A stretch of 64,000 nt of DNA from contig NZ_JAOQJN010000002.1 of the NCBI RefSeq assembly GCF_025567085.1, forward strand, positions 341,640-405,639. The letters run 5' to 3'. Within the stretch, counting starts at the first letter, position 1. Each line of letters opens with the position of its first letter. The DNA comes from Bovifimicola ammoniilytica (GTDB lineage Bacteria > Bacillota > Clostridia > Lachnospirales > Lachnospiraceae). A program made the position numbers and the translations under genes. Below are positions 9,002 to 18,319 of this stretch, piece by piece. The notes under the pieces are model-generated. The model was not told the DNA's origin. It was given only the letters and a program-made list of their open reading frames with translations, and did not search any database.

Positions 9002-10399
9002 ATGGATAACAGACCAGTAATTATGAATGAAAAGACAAACCTATTAGAGCTAGAGGAGCATATTTACCATTTGGTAGATGTAGATAAACCTAATGTTTAT
9101 CATAATCTGTTCCCATATGACCAGGTACCAAAGATAGCATTTAACGAGCGTATCGTTCCACATAATATGCCAGAGGATATATGGATTACAGATACAACAT
9201 TCAGAGACGGTCAGCAGTCAAGAGCACCATATACAACAGACCAGATTGTAACAATATATGATTATTTACATAAATTAGGTGGTCCAAAAGGTATAATAAG
9301 ACAAAGCGAATTCTTCCTTTACAGTAAGAAAGACAGAGATGCCGTATATAAATGTATGGAAAGAGGGTATAAATTTCCGGAGGTAACAAGCTGGATTCGT
9401 GCAAGTAAGAAAGATTTTGAGCTTGTTAAAGATATAGGCATGAAAGAGACAGGTATCTTAGTAAGCTGTTCAGATTACCACATTTTCTATAAAATGAAGA
9501 TGACAAGACGTGAGTGCATGAATCATTATTTAAGCGTGGTAAGAGAATGTTTAGAGACAGGTATCAGCCCAAGATGTCATTTAGAAGATATTACACGTTC
9601 TGATATATATGGTTTTGTAATTCCATTCTGTCTTGAACTTATGAAGCTTCAGGAGGAATACAATATTCCTGTTAAGATAAGAGCATGTGATACTATGGGA
9701 TATGGAGTCAACTTCTCAGGTGCAGTTATCCCTCGTTCGGTTCAGGGAATAATCTATGGACTTATTACTAATGCAGGTGTTCCATCATCACAGTTAGAGT
9801 GGCATGGTCATAATGATTTCTATAAGTCAGTTACTAACTCAACTACAGCCTGGATATATGGTGCAAGTGGTGTTAACTGTTCATTATTTGGAATCGGTGA
9901 GAGAACAGGTAATACACCTCTAGAAGCAATGGTATTCGAATATGCACAGTTAAAGGGAACTTTAGATGGTATGGATACCACTGTTATAACAGATTTAGCA
10001 AATTATTTTGAAAAGGAAATAGGATATAAAATTCCATCCAGAACACCATTTGTAGGTAAGAATTTCAATGTAACAAGAGCAGGAATTCATGCAGACGGAC
10101 TTCTTAAGAATGAAGAAATATATAATATATTTGATACTGATAAATTCTTAAAACGTCCTGTATTAGTTGCTGTATCTAACACATCAGGACTTGCAGGTAT
10201 TGCACATTGGATTAATACATACTACAGATTATCAGAGGATAAGAAAGTAGATAAGAGTTCTGAATTAGTTAAGAGAGTTAAAAAATGGGTTGATGACCAG
10301 TATGATGACGGAAGAGTTACTGTAATAGCTGATAATGAATTAGTTGAAATTATTAATAAAACCTGCGAAGAACTTGGCATTACAATAAATAAGGGGTGA
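9002..10399 (+). CDS. Isopropylmalate/homocitrate synthase family enzyme, candidate Re-citrate synthase
   Basis: 465 residues. DRE-TIM metallolyase-type acyltransferase: ITDTTFRDGQQ (metal Asp and catalytic Arg), HGHNDF metal-binding HxH, GIGERTGN. It lacks the long C-terminal LeuA regulatory domain of classical 2-isopropylmalate synthase. By recall it resembles the group holding Clostridium kluyveri Re-citrate synthase, which replaces ordinary citrate synthase in many anaerobes. 2-isopropylmalate, homocitrate or citramalate synthase cannot be excluded from sequence alone. GGAGG precedes the ATG. It is in an operon with a GntR regulator 8 nt downstream and near icd, which favours a citrate role. 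Confidence 0.8.
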   Translation: MDNRPVIMNEKTNLLELEEHIYHLVDVDKPNVYHNLFPYDQVPKIAFNERIVPHNMPEDIWITDTTFRDGQQSRAPYTTDQIVTIYDYLHKLGGPKGIIRQSEFFLYSKKDRDAVYKCMERGYKFPEVTSWIRASKKDFELVKDIGMKETGILVSCSDYHIFYKMKMTRRECMNHYLSVVRECLETGISPRCHLEDITRSDIYGFVIPFCLELMKLQEEYNIPVKIRACDTMGYGVNFSGAVIPRSVQGIIYGLITNAGVPSSQLEWHGHNDFYKSVTNSTTAWIYGASGVNCSLFGIGERTGNTPLEAMVFEYAQLKGTLDGMDTTVITDLANYFEKEIGYKIPSRTPFVGKNFNVTRAGIHADGLLKNEEIYNIFDTDKFLKRPVLVAVSNTSGLAGIAHWINTYYRLSEDKKVDKSSELVKRVKKWVDDQYDDGRVTVIADNELVEIINKTCEELGITINKG

Positions 10400-10407
10400 A
10401 ATAGTTA

Positions 10408-11076
10408 ATGGATAAAGATGGTCAGATTAAAGTAAGTGATAAATATTCACTTCAAGGCAGGGTATTTAACCGTCTGAGAGAAGATATTTTATCGGGGAAA
10501 TATAAGGAAAATGATGAGTTAAGAGAAATGACAATTGGTGCAGAACTGGGAGTTAGCAGGACTCCGGTTCGCGAAGCACTAAGACAGTTAGAATTCGAGG
10601 GACTTGTAAGCATCATACCTAATAAAGGCGCATATGTTATCGGAATCAGTAAAAAAGACTTAAAGGATATATATGAGATGAGAGCCAGATTAGAGGGCTT
10701 ATGTGCAAGATGGGCTACTAAAAATGCTACAGATGAGAACATTTCGAAACTCGAAGAGATTTCAGACTTGTCAGAATTTCACTATGTAAAGAAAAAATTT
10801 GATAAAGTATTAGAACTTGATAATGAATTTCACGAATTATTATATGAGATGGCTGATAGTAAAATGTTATATAAGACATTATCAGACTTTCATCACTATT
10901 TAGAAATAATAAGAAAGAAAACATTATCTTCTAATGAAAGAGTATGTGATTCGATTAAAGAACATAAAGATATCGTTGAAGCTATAAAAGCTAAAGATAA
11001 GGACAGAGCAGAAGAATTGGCAATTCTTCATATGAAGAATACGATAAAGAATATCGAAGCCCATAAATTATTGTAG
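10408..11076 (+). CDS. GntR-family (FadR subfamily) transcriptional regulator
   Basis: 222 residues. Winged HTH at about 15-80 (GRVFNRLREDILSGKY, LGVSRTPVREALRQLEFEGLV), then an all-helical FCD ligand domain (about 90-215) in which the metal or acid-binding positions appear as Asp/His residues (LDNEFHELLYEMADS, HKDIVEAI). It follows the synthase gene by 8 nt with AGGGGTGA as ribosome-binding site. It probably senses an organic acid and represses its own operon through the palindrome at 8923-8944. The ligand is unknown. Confidence 0.9.
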   Translation: MDKDGQIKVSDKYSLQGRVFNRLREDILSGKYKENDELREMTIGAELGVSRTPVREALRQLEFEGLVSIIPNKGAYVIGISKKDLKDIYEMRARLEGLCARWATKNATDENISKLEEISDLSEFHYVKKKFDKVLELDNEFHELLYEMADSKMLYKTLSDFHHYLEIIRKKTLSSNERVCDSIKEHKDIVEAIKAKDKDRAEELAILHMKNTIKNIEAHKLL

Positions 11077-11618
11077 AATATATAATGCTCAGACCTTGCT
11101 CATACAAATGTAGTTTATATTTATCTGTTAAAGTAAATTTGATATATAAATATCGAAACTCCTTGTAAGTAATTGCGTAAATTTGTAAGATATCATTTTT
11201 TGGCTCAAATTTTGTGTACATTCAACAGACATACATTTAAGCCGAGATGTCCGGCTATGACACACGCTTTCATATTTCCTTTATCTAGTGAGAGTAAATG
11301 CTGCCTTCTGCAGAGGTTATTACGGTGCAGTTAATCAAACGCGCTCCGCTTGAACGGTGATTTACTGCACCGACCTTTTGCATCAGGCAGCATTAACTCT
11401 CACACGATACGTCATAAATCAAGTGTGTGACATAGCCGGACACATCGGCTTAAATGTATGGCATTGAATGAACATAAATAATCGTAAGAGCCAAAAAAAG
11501 ATATCTACAAATTAGCAATTCTTACAAAAGTTCGATATTTATATATGCAAATTTACTTAACACAGATAATTTAATTCTATTTTGTATGAGTAAAGTCTGA
11601 GTATTTATATATTATACA
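11070..11618. repeat. Giant imperfect palindrome filling a convergent intergenic region
   Basis: The two halves, centred near 11345, are reverse complements over about 270 nt each, with indels and mismatches. Matched blocks include CTCAGAC, CTCATACAAA, ATATAAATATCGAA, TTTTTTGGCTC, CATACATTTAAGCCGA, TGTCCGGCTATG, AATGCTGCCT and CGGTGCAGT, all in the same order. The arms reach the stop codons of both the GntR and ABC-F genes. No protein is encoded. It could be a structured RNA, a fold-back (MITE-like) element, or an oversized bidirectional terminator. Confidence 0.8.
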
Positions 11619-13522
11619 AGTGTTTCCCATAATTCGTATAGCTTCTCAAGTTCACTATTAACGGCTTCGATTTCTTTAGTAATCTCCATTAATTTACCGA
11701 CATCAGAAGCAATATCAGGATTATTCATCTCTTCTGAAAGAGCATTGTTTTTTTCTTCAAGTTCGTTTATACGTCCTTCGGTTTTCTTTAATTCATTTTG
11801 TTTTTTACGAAGCCTGGCCTGTTCATCTTTCATAGTCTGCCAGTCAGCTTTAGAAGAAGAAACAGCAGAAGTGTCTTTGGTTTCAGCGGCTTCAGGTGCG
11901 GCATATATAGCTGTTAACTCAGCTTTTTTCTCGAGATAATAATCATAATTGCCTATATAATTTACAATCTTATTATTAGTCAGCTCTATAATTCTGCTAG
12001 CGGTTTTATTTATGAAATATCGGTCGTGGGATACATAGAGAATAGTCCCATCATAACTGTTAATCGCATTTTCAAGGATTTCCTTAGATGTAATATCTAA
12101 ATGGTTCGTAGGCTCATCAAGAATAAGGAAGTTAGCATTTGATAACATAAGTTTTGCAAGCGAAACACGTCCACGTTCACCACCGCTTAAGTCTTTAATC
12201 TGCTTAAATACATCATCACCAGTGAATAAAAATGCTGCCAGCACATTACGAATTTCTGTATTAGTCATATCAGGATATGCATCTGAGATTTCTTCAAACA
12301 AAGTATTTTCCATAGTTAAAACATGATGCTCCTGGTCGTAGTATCCGATTTCAACCTTGCTGCCTAATTTAGTTGAACCGCTGTCGGCATCGATTATTCC
12401 ATTTATGATTTTCAAGATGGTAGTCTTGCCTGTACCGTTATTACCGATTATACTGACTTTTTCGCCACGTTTGATTTCAAAGTTAATATCTGAGAAAAGA
12501 TGGTTATCACCAAAAGATTTAGAAAGATTTTCTACCGATAATACATCTTTACCACTTGTAATCCTTGGAGTTAATTTAAGATGCATTTCATCATCAATAT
12601 ATTTTGGCTTTTCTACAACTTCGATTTTATTTAGCTGTTTTTCACGACTTTCAGCTCTTTTAATTGATTTCTCACGATTAAAAGATTTGAGCTTCTCGAT
12701 AACCTCTTTCTGATGCTTGATTTCCTGCTGCTGATTAAGATATTTTTTAAGTTCAGCTTCTCTTAAAGAGGCTTTCTTAGTGGCATAATCGCTGTAATTA
12801 CCATTATATGTAGTACATTTTGTATTCTCTATCTCTACAACTTTAGTTACGATTTTATCAAGGAAATAACGGTCATGGGAGATTATGATAACAGCACCTT
12901 TGTAATTGCTTAAGAAACCTTCTAACCATGCAATTGAGTTAAGGTCTAAGTGGTTAGTAGGCTCATCTAATAATATGATATCAGGCTTAGATAACAGAAT
13001 CTTACTTAAGAATACTCGTGTTTTCTGTCCGCCTGACAGAGTTGATATCTTTCTGTCAAAATCTTCCTCTGCAAAGCCTAAGCCCTTTAAGACACCTGTA
13101 ATTTCGCTCTTATAAGCATATCCGTCATTTAATTCGAAAGTATGTGTTAATTTAGAATAGTTTTCAAGAAGTTTTTCTAATTCTTTACCCTCGGCAGTTT
13201 TCATTTCAGCTTCTAATGAACGGATTGTACTTTCCATTTCTATAATCTCTTTTTTGACATCTAACATTTCTTCGTAGATAGTATGCCCGCCTGCTATATC
13301 AGGGTGCTGCGATAAATATGCAAGAGTTTTATTTTTAGCTACGGTTATAATTCCGTCATCAGGCTTTAATTCTCCTGTAATTATCTTAAATAATGTCGAT
13401 TTACCCGCACCATTAATTCCGACTATTGCAACTTTCTCTCTATCTTCTGCATGAAATGAGCAGTTATCTAATATAACCTTACTGTCAAAACTTTTACTTA
13501 TGTTACTACATGATAAAATCAT
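11612..13522 (-). CDS. ABC-F family ATPase (duplicated ATPase, ribosome-associated type)
   Basis: 636 residues with two ABC ATPase domains: Walker A GINGAGKST and GNNGTGKTT, signatures LSGGQKTR and LSGGERGR, Walker B ILLDEPTNHLD and LILDEPTNHLD. A charged helical linker (P-site tRNA interaction motif region) joins them, and a C-terminal coiled coil follows. There is no membrane domain, so it is not a transporter; ABC-F proteins act on the ribosome in translation or antibiotic protection. Length and C-terminal coiled coil suit the YdiF/Uup-like housekeeping group, not a clear resistance type. Confidence 0.94.
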   Translation of the reverse strand: MILSCSNISKSFDSKVILDNCSFHAEDREKVAIVGINGAGKSTLFKIITGELKPDDGIITVAKNKTLAYLSQHPDIAGGHTIYEEMLDVKKEIIEMESTIRSLEAEMKTAEGKELEKLLENYSKLTHTFELNDGYAYKSEITGVLKGLGFAEEDFDRKISTLSGGQKTRVFLSKILLSKPDIILLDEPTNHLDLNSIAWLEGFLSNYKGAVIIISHDRYFLDKIVTKVVEIENTKCTTYNGNYSDYATKKASLREAELKKYLNQQQEIKHQKEVIEKLKSFNREKSIKRAESREKQLNKIEVVEKPKYIDDEMHLKLTPRITSGKDVLSVENLSKSFGDNHLFSDINFEIKRGEKVSIIGNNGTGKTTILKIINGIIDADSGSTKLGSKVEIGYYDQEHHVLTMENTLFEEISDAYPDMTNTEIRNVLAAFLFTGDDVFKQIKDLSGGERGRVSLAKLMLSNANFLILDEPTNHLDITSKEILENAINSYDGTILYVSHDRYFINKTASRIIELTNNKIVNYIGNYDYYLEKKAELTAIYAAPEAAETKDTSAVSSSKADWQTMKDEQARLRKKQNELKKTEGRINELEEKNNALSEEMNNPDIASDVGKLMEITKEIEAVNSELEKLYELWETLV

Positions 13523-13703
13523 AATTACCTCACCAATCTAAATTAATCCAAAATAAATTTTTTAATAAGTCTTATATTAATATTAAAGTAATATTTTGAA
13601 ATAGAATTTTTAACGTTTACTACTAAATATAAACGATTTTTATAAAGTTGTCTATGAAGATATTAAAAAAAGATATTAAATAAGAGAAAAAAGTTTAGTT
13701 GCT

Positions 13704-13735
13704 TTGTTTAATTTTTATCAAAGATGTGTTATAAT
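13704..13735 (+). promoter_or_regulatory. Candidate Rex operator and promoter upstream of rex
   Basis: The 18-mer TTGTTTAATTTTTATCAA at 13704-13721 differs at three positions from the palindromic Rex site TTGTTAAATATTTAACAA as I recall it. A TATAAT follows at 13730-13735, so the site covers the -35 region. It would give autoregulation of rex in response to NADH/NAD. Confidence 0.55.
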
Positions 13736-13806
13736 TTTTTAAAATTTAATAAATTTAATGTATTAAATCATTGAATTAAAATCAGAACGGAATTGGATGG
13801 TGAATT

Positions 13807-14445
13807 ATGGTTAAGAATAGTATCTCTAAGGCAGTTATCGGAAGACTGCCAAGATATTACAGATATTTAGGAGAAATAATGGAGTCGGGTGTTGAAAGAA
13901 TTTCATCAGGCGAACTTAGCAAGAAGATGAACGTAACAGCTTCGCAGATAAGACAGGACCTGAATAATTTCGGAGGATTTGGACAACAGGGATATGGATA
14001 TAATGTCAAATATTTGTATGTTGAAATAGGTAAAATACTTGGAGTAGACAAGCAGCATAATATGATTATTATCGGTACAGGTAACCTTGGAAGAGCACTT
14101 GCTAATTATGCTAATTTTGAGAAAAGAGGATTTGTTCTTATAGGGTTGTTTGATAAGAATCCTAAACTAATAGGCAAGAAAGTCAGAGGCATAGCAGTTC
14201 AGTCTATGAAAAATTTAGAAGAATTTGCCAAGGATAATAAAATTGACATCGCAACACTTGCCATACCTAAGGCAGAGGCAGTAAAAGTAGCAGAAAAGCT
14301 TGCGGAATGTGGTGTCAGGGCAATATGGAATTTTGCTCATACAGACCTTAATCTGCCTAAGAATATTGTTGTTGAAAATGTACATTTATCAGAAAGCCTT
14401 ATGCAGTTATCATATAATCTTACAAGAACTGAAAATGATATGTAA
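13807..14445 (+). CDS. rex: Redox-sensing transcriptional repressor Rex
   Basis: 212 residues, full length. N-terminal winged HTH (SGELSKKMNVTASQIRQDL, then FGGFGQQGYGYNV) and a C-terminal Rossmann domain with IIGTGNLGRAL binding NADH/NAD. It represses fermentation and hydrogen-related genes when NADH is low. First gene of a row of small housekeeping genes (coiled-coil protein, acpS, nnr, alr). Confidence 0.97.
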   Translation: MVKNSISKAVIGRLPRYYRYLGEIMESGVERISSGELSKKMNVTASQIRQDLNNFGGFGQQGYGYNVKYLYVEIGKILGVDKQHNMIIIGTGNLGRALANYANFEKRGFVLIGLFDKNPKLIGKKVRGIAVQSMKNLEEFAKDNKIDIATLAIPKAEAVKVAEKLAECGVRAIWNFAHTDLNLPKNIVVENVHLSESLMQLSYNLTRTENDM

Positions 14446-14474
14446 TAATTCTTATTCGCATATGGGAGGTAACA

Positions 14475-15119
14475 ATGGCTAAAAAAGAAACAGAAGGTTC
14501 ATATGAAGATTTTGAAAATTTAATAGACTTAAAGAAGATTCCAATTTTGCCATTAGATAACAGATGGCATCAGTTATTTCCAGATAATTTAAAGACACCA
14601 AGGATAAAGAAGCTTGAGAAAGAAGTTATGAATCTCGTGAAAAGAGAAGGTGGCGTATCAAGGGAGATTAAGAATCTTGTTGGGCTCAAGAAGAAGCTTA
14701 TGAAAGAAATCGTAGACAATATGGAAGAAACAGATAATGAAAACGAGAAACTAAGACAGAAGAAACTTGATGCAAGCAGGAAATTAATTGAAGATATTAA
14801 TAATAAGAATACTGAGCTAGAGAACGAGAAATACCAATTGCCGTACAGACTTATGAAGGTAAATGAAGAATTACTTATGGAAAGTATTGAGAAATGTTAT
14901 AATCGCCTTAGTAATAATGAAATGCAGATAGAAGCTCTGGGTGAATGGATTGAAAAGACGAGAATACAACTTAAGAGAAATGTAGTAATTAAGCAGGATA
15001 AAACTGATGAAAATAACAACATTTACGGATATATGCATGATATGTTAGGACATGAGGTTATGGAAATATTTGACAGAGAACATAATTATGATAAGAACAA
15101 GTTCAAGGAGGAAAAATGA
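14475..15119 (+). CDS. Coiled-coil protein of unknown function
   Basis: 214 residues, soluble, Lys/Glu-rich. Residues about 45-170 are predicted long helices with heptad-like spacing (EKEVMNLVKREGG, LKKKLMKEIVDNMEE, LENEKYQLPYRL). No enzymatic motif. GGGAGGT precedes the ATG. Its end overlaps the acpS start (ATGA), so the two are translationally coupled. It may be a structural or scaffold protein; I do not recognise a named family. Confidence 0.7.
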   Translation: MAKKETEGSYEDFENLIDLKKIPILPLDNRWHQLFPDNLKTPRIKKLEKEVMNLVKREGGVSREIKNLVGLKKKLMKEIVDNMEETDNENEKLRQKKLDASRKLIEDINNKNTELENEKYQLPYRLMKVNEELLMESIEKCYNRLSNNEMQIEALGEWIEKTRIQLKRNVVIKQDKTDENNNIYGYMHDMLGHEVMEIFDREHNYDKNKFKEEK

Positions 15120-15514
15120 TAATAGGAATAGGAAATGATATTGTTGAAATCAAGAGATTTATGACTCTTAAAGAGCATTTCAAGGATAAATTTTATACAG
15201 AGAGGGAAATTGAGGAAGCAAAGGGGAGAGCTTCTTTTTTTGCAGCAAATTTCTCGGTAAAGGAAGCTGTTTCTAAGTCATTTGGAACAGGTTTCAGAGG
15301 CTTTAGCGGAAAAGATATAGAAGTCCTTAGAGATGAATTAGGAAAGCCATATGTAAATCTGTATGGTGGAGCGAAGAAAATTAGTGAAAGCTTAGGAATT
15401 AATGAGATATTTGTAAGTATCTCTGATACAGATAATCTGGTTATGACAATGGCAGTTGCTGAAAGTAGAAATGGAGGAGCAGAGAATGGAAATATTAACC
15501 GGAAAAGCAAGTAA
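15116..15514 (+). CDS. acpS: Holo-[acyl-carrier-protein] synthase
   Basis: 132 residues. Transfers phosphopantetheine from CoA to apo-ACP for fatty acid synthesis. Motifs: GIGNDIVEIKRF (Mg-binding Asp), ANFSVKEAVSKSFGTG (Glu and Lys). The start overlaps the stop of the upstream gene; the 3' end overlaps nnr by 29 nt. The acpS-nnr-alr order is common in Firmicutes. Confidence 0.95.
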   Translation: MIIGIGNDIVEIKRFMTLKEHFKDKFYTEREIEEAKGRASFFAANFSVKEAVSKSFGTGFRGFSGKDIEVLRDELGKPYVNLYGGAKKISESLGINEIFVSISDTDNLVMTMAVAESRNGGAENGNINRKSK

Positions 15515-17015
15515 AATCGTTGATAATTATTGCATTAATGAGCTTAAGATACCATCGTTAGTTCTTATGGAAAGAGCAGCTTTAGCGGTCGGTGAATGTG
15601 TGACAGAAATATGCAGGCAGAATAAATATAATAAAGTTAAGATTATATGTGGTGTTGGCAATAATGGAGCGGACGGACTGGCACTTGCAAGAATACTATG
15701 TGATGATGAAACGAAGATTAATAAATCGGATATCTGCGTTTGTATCATTGGAAATATGGAAAAAGCAAGTGAAGAATTCAATATACAATATGACATTTTA
15801 CAGAATATAGGAATGGATATTATTAAAATAAAAGATAAAGAGCAATTTAAAGAAGTAATTGCAGATGGCGAATTGGTTGTTGATGCTATATTTGGAATAG
15901 GATTATCAAGAGATGTAAACGGCCTATTTGCAGATATTATTAATGAAATTAATGAAAGCAAGACAAAGGTTATCGCTATTGACTGTCCAAGTGGACTCAA
16001 TTCAGACAACGGAAGAGTTATGGGAGTTGCTATAAAGGCTTATAAGACAGTTACGTTTGGAAGATTAAAAGCAGGGTTAGTCTTGTGTGATGGTAAGAAT
16101 TATACGGGAGAAGTAGTGGTAAGACAGGTTGGTTTTAATGAGCTTGCATATGAAAATTTAAGAAAAAATTATAAAGAAGAAGTATTTAATGCATTTACGA
16201 AGAAAGATTTAAAAATTATTCCTGAGAGAAACCCTGTATCTAATAAAGGAACATATGGACGTATAAAGGTTATTGCTGGTTCAAAGAATATGTGTGGAGC
16301 AGCGATACTTTCAGCGATAGCGGCATATAGATGTGGAGCAGGTATAGTAGAAGTATTAACGCATATAAATAATCTTCCTATAGTGAAGGGAAAGATTATA
16401 GAAGCAGTTGTTAATGATTATGCTGAACCTTTTGAATTAGACAGTAGTTCAATAGTGGTTGCGGGACCGGGATTATCAGTTGACGATATGGCAAATAACC
16501 TGATTAAAAAGGTACTTACCTCGAATTGTAATGCAGTTATAGACGCAGACGGATTAAATGTTATAAGTAAAAACAGAGAATTATTAAAAATGCTTCATAA
16601 CAAAGTGATTATAACACCACATATTAAGGAAATGTCGAGACTAACAGATATCAGTTGTCAGGATATCAGGGAAAATATAGTAAAGGTTGCTAAAGACTTT
16701 TCGGAGAAATATGGCTGCATAACGGTTATAAAAGATGCTACAACAGTAATCGCTGATTACAATGGAAATGTTACTGTAAATCTATCAGGAAACAGCGGAA
16801 TGTCAACAGGTGGAAGTGGTGATGTATTATCAGGAATAATTGGTGGAATGATATCACAAATATTAGGTATTTACGAAGCTGCCTGTATGGGTGTATACTT
16901 ACATGGATTGGCAGGTGACTATGCGAAAGAGAGTAAATCAGATTATGGAATGATTGCTTCAGATATTAATGATGCCATTACACAAATCTTAAAATATAGA
17001 AATGGAGAAGTGTAA
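15486..17015 (+). CDS. nnr: Bifunctional NAD(P)H-hydrate epimerase / ADP-dependent dehydratase
   Basis: About 509 residues. Repairs hydrated NAD(P)H. The N-terminal YjeF_N epimerase domain (about 1-210) shows GVGNNGADGLALAR and DAIFGIGLSR; the C-terminal ribokinase-like dehydratase domain (about 230-505) shows VAGPGLS, DADGLN, TPHIKEMSRL and GGSGDVLSGIIGG. I start at ATG 15486 because GGAGGAG sits 7 nt upstream; an earlier TTG at 15456 has no such site. It overlaps the acpS end. Confidence 0.94.
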   Translation: MEILTGKASKIVDNYCINELKIPSLVLMERAALAVGECVTEICRQNKYNKVKIICGVGNNGADGLALARILCDDETKINKSDICVCIIGNMEKASEEFNIQYDILQNIGMDIIKIKDKEQFKEVIADGELVVDAIFGIGLSRDVNGLFADIINEINESKTKVIAIDCPSGLNSDNGRVMGVAIKAYKTVTFGRLKAGLVLCDGKNYTGEVVVRQVGFNELAYENLRKNYKEEVFNAFTKKDLKIIPERNPVSNKGTYGRIKVIAGSKNMCGAAILSAIAAYRCGAGIVEVLTHINNLPIVKGKIIEAVVNDYAEPFELDSSSIVVAGPGLSVDDMANNLIKKVLTSNCNAVIDADGLNVISKNRELLKMLHNKVIITPHIKEMSRLTDISCQDIRENIVKVAKDFSEKYGCITVIKDATTVIADYNGNVTVNLSGNSGMSTGGSGDVLSGIIGGMISQILGIYEAACMGVYLHGLAGDYAKESKSDYGMIASDINDAITQILKYRNGEV

Positions 17016-17018
17016 AAA

Positions 17019-18218
17019 ATGAACACAATGGAAAAATATTACAGAGTATGTGTAACAATTAATTTAGATGCTATATATAATAATGTAACAAATCTTAAGA
17101 ATAATATAAAGGAAGGAACAAAGGTAATTGCAGTAATTAAAACTGACGGATATGGACATGGAGCAGTACCTATAGCATATACAATAAATGATTTAGTAGA
17201 TGCGTATGCGGTTGCAACGATAGATGAAGCTGTTAATCTAAGAGAAAATGGAATAAAAAAACCTGTATATGTTATCGGATATACTCATGACAGCCAGATG
17301 GAAAGAGTTGTTGAAAATGATGTGAGACCAGCTATATTTACAATGGAATCGGCTATGGCTGCTTCTGATGCAGCAAAGAAACTTGGAAGAATGGCAAAAC
17401 TTCATATTAAAGTAGATACCGGAATGAGCAGAATTGGTTTTAAAGATTGTGAAGAAAGCATTGAAACCATTAAGAAGATAAGTAAGCTTGATAATGTTGA
17501 AATCGAGGGAATATTTACACATTTTGCAACAGCAGATGAGACGGATAAGTCTAAGACGATGAAACAGTTTGAAAGATTCAAGAATTTCACAGACAGACTT
17601 GAAGAAGAGGGAATACATATACCTGTGAAGCATTGTTCAAACAGTGCAGCCATAATGGAGATTAATTCTGCAAATATGGATGCTGTACGTGCAGGTATTG
17701 CAATGTATGGATTGTATCCATCTGATGAAGTCGATAAGAGTTCAGTAAAACTTACACCTGCGTTAGGACTAAGAAGTCATGTTGTATATGTTAAAGATAT
17801 TGAAACAGGTACAGAAGTAAGTTATGGCGGTACATTTGTTGCAGATAAGCCAATGAAGATAGCAACAATTCCGGTAGGATATGGAGATGGATACAGAAGA
17901 AGTCTTTCTAATAAAGGCTATGTTCTTATAAGAGGAAAAAAGGCTAATATTCTTGGTAGAATCTGTATGGATCAGTTTATGGTTGATGTTACTGATATAG
18001 ATGGTGTGATATCGGGAGATGAGGTTATTCTTATCGGTAAATCAGGCAATGAGGAGATTACAACAGAGAAGATGGCAGAAATTGCAGGAGATACATTTAA
18101 TTATGAGGTTGTATGTGATTTAGGAAAGCGTATGCCAAGAGTATATTACAGAAATGGCAAAATTGTATGTACCAAGGATTATTTTGATGATATATACGAC
18201 GTGAGTATGATGAAATAA
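17019..18218 (+). CDS. alr: Alanine racemase
   Basis: 399 residues. PLP enzyme making D-alanine for peptidoglycan. PLP lysine in AVIKTDGYGHG (about residue 43), catalytic Tyr in EVSYGGTF, PLP-phosphate region RAGIAMYGLYP, and IPVGYGDGYRR. It starts 3 nt after nnr, with GGAGAAG overlapping the nnr end; an alternative ATG lies 9 nt further in. Confidence 0.96.
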   Translation: MNTMEKYYRVCVTINLDAIYNNVTNLKNNIKEGTKVIAVIKTDGYGHGAVPIAYTINDLVDAYAVATIDEAVNLRENGIKKPVYVIGYTHDSQMERVVENDVRPAIFTMESAMAASDAAKKLGRMAKLHIKVDTGMSRIGFKDCEESIETIKKISKLDNVEIEGIFTHFATADETDKSKTMKQFERFKNFTDRLEEEGIHIPVKHCSNSAAIMEINSANMDAVRAGIAMYGLYPSDEVDKSSVKLTPALGLRSHVVYVKDIETGTEVSYGGTFVADKPMKIATIPVGYGDGYRRSLSNKGYVLIRGKKANILGRICMDQFMVDVTDIDGVISGDEVILIGKSGNEEITTEKMAEIAGDTFNYEVVCDLGKRMPRVYYRNGKIVCTKDYFDDIYDVSMMK

Positions 18219-18266
18219 AAGTTTATAGATAAAAATAGAATATACACCCTTTTTTAGGCAATACTA

Positions 18267-18295
18267 TTGATAGAGTAAATTTACTTAAATATAAA
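18267..18295 (+). promoter_or_regulatory. Promoter of mazF
   Basis: TTGATA (18267-18272), 17-nt spacer, TATAAA (18290-18295). It implies a leader of only about 20 nt and a toxin gene transcribed apart from alr. Confidence 0.55.
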
Positions 18296-18319
18296 GGTAA
18301 AATATGGAGTGTGAATTCG

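Noticed and set aside
11070..11618. Calling the giant palindrome an insertion sequence
   Set aside because: No transposase frame and no clear target-site duplication; the flanks themselves are part of the inverted repeat.
15527..16009. 160-codon minus-strand frame opposite nnr
   Set aside because: Shadow of the YjeF_N domain; no family features.
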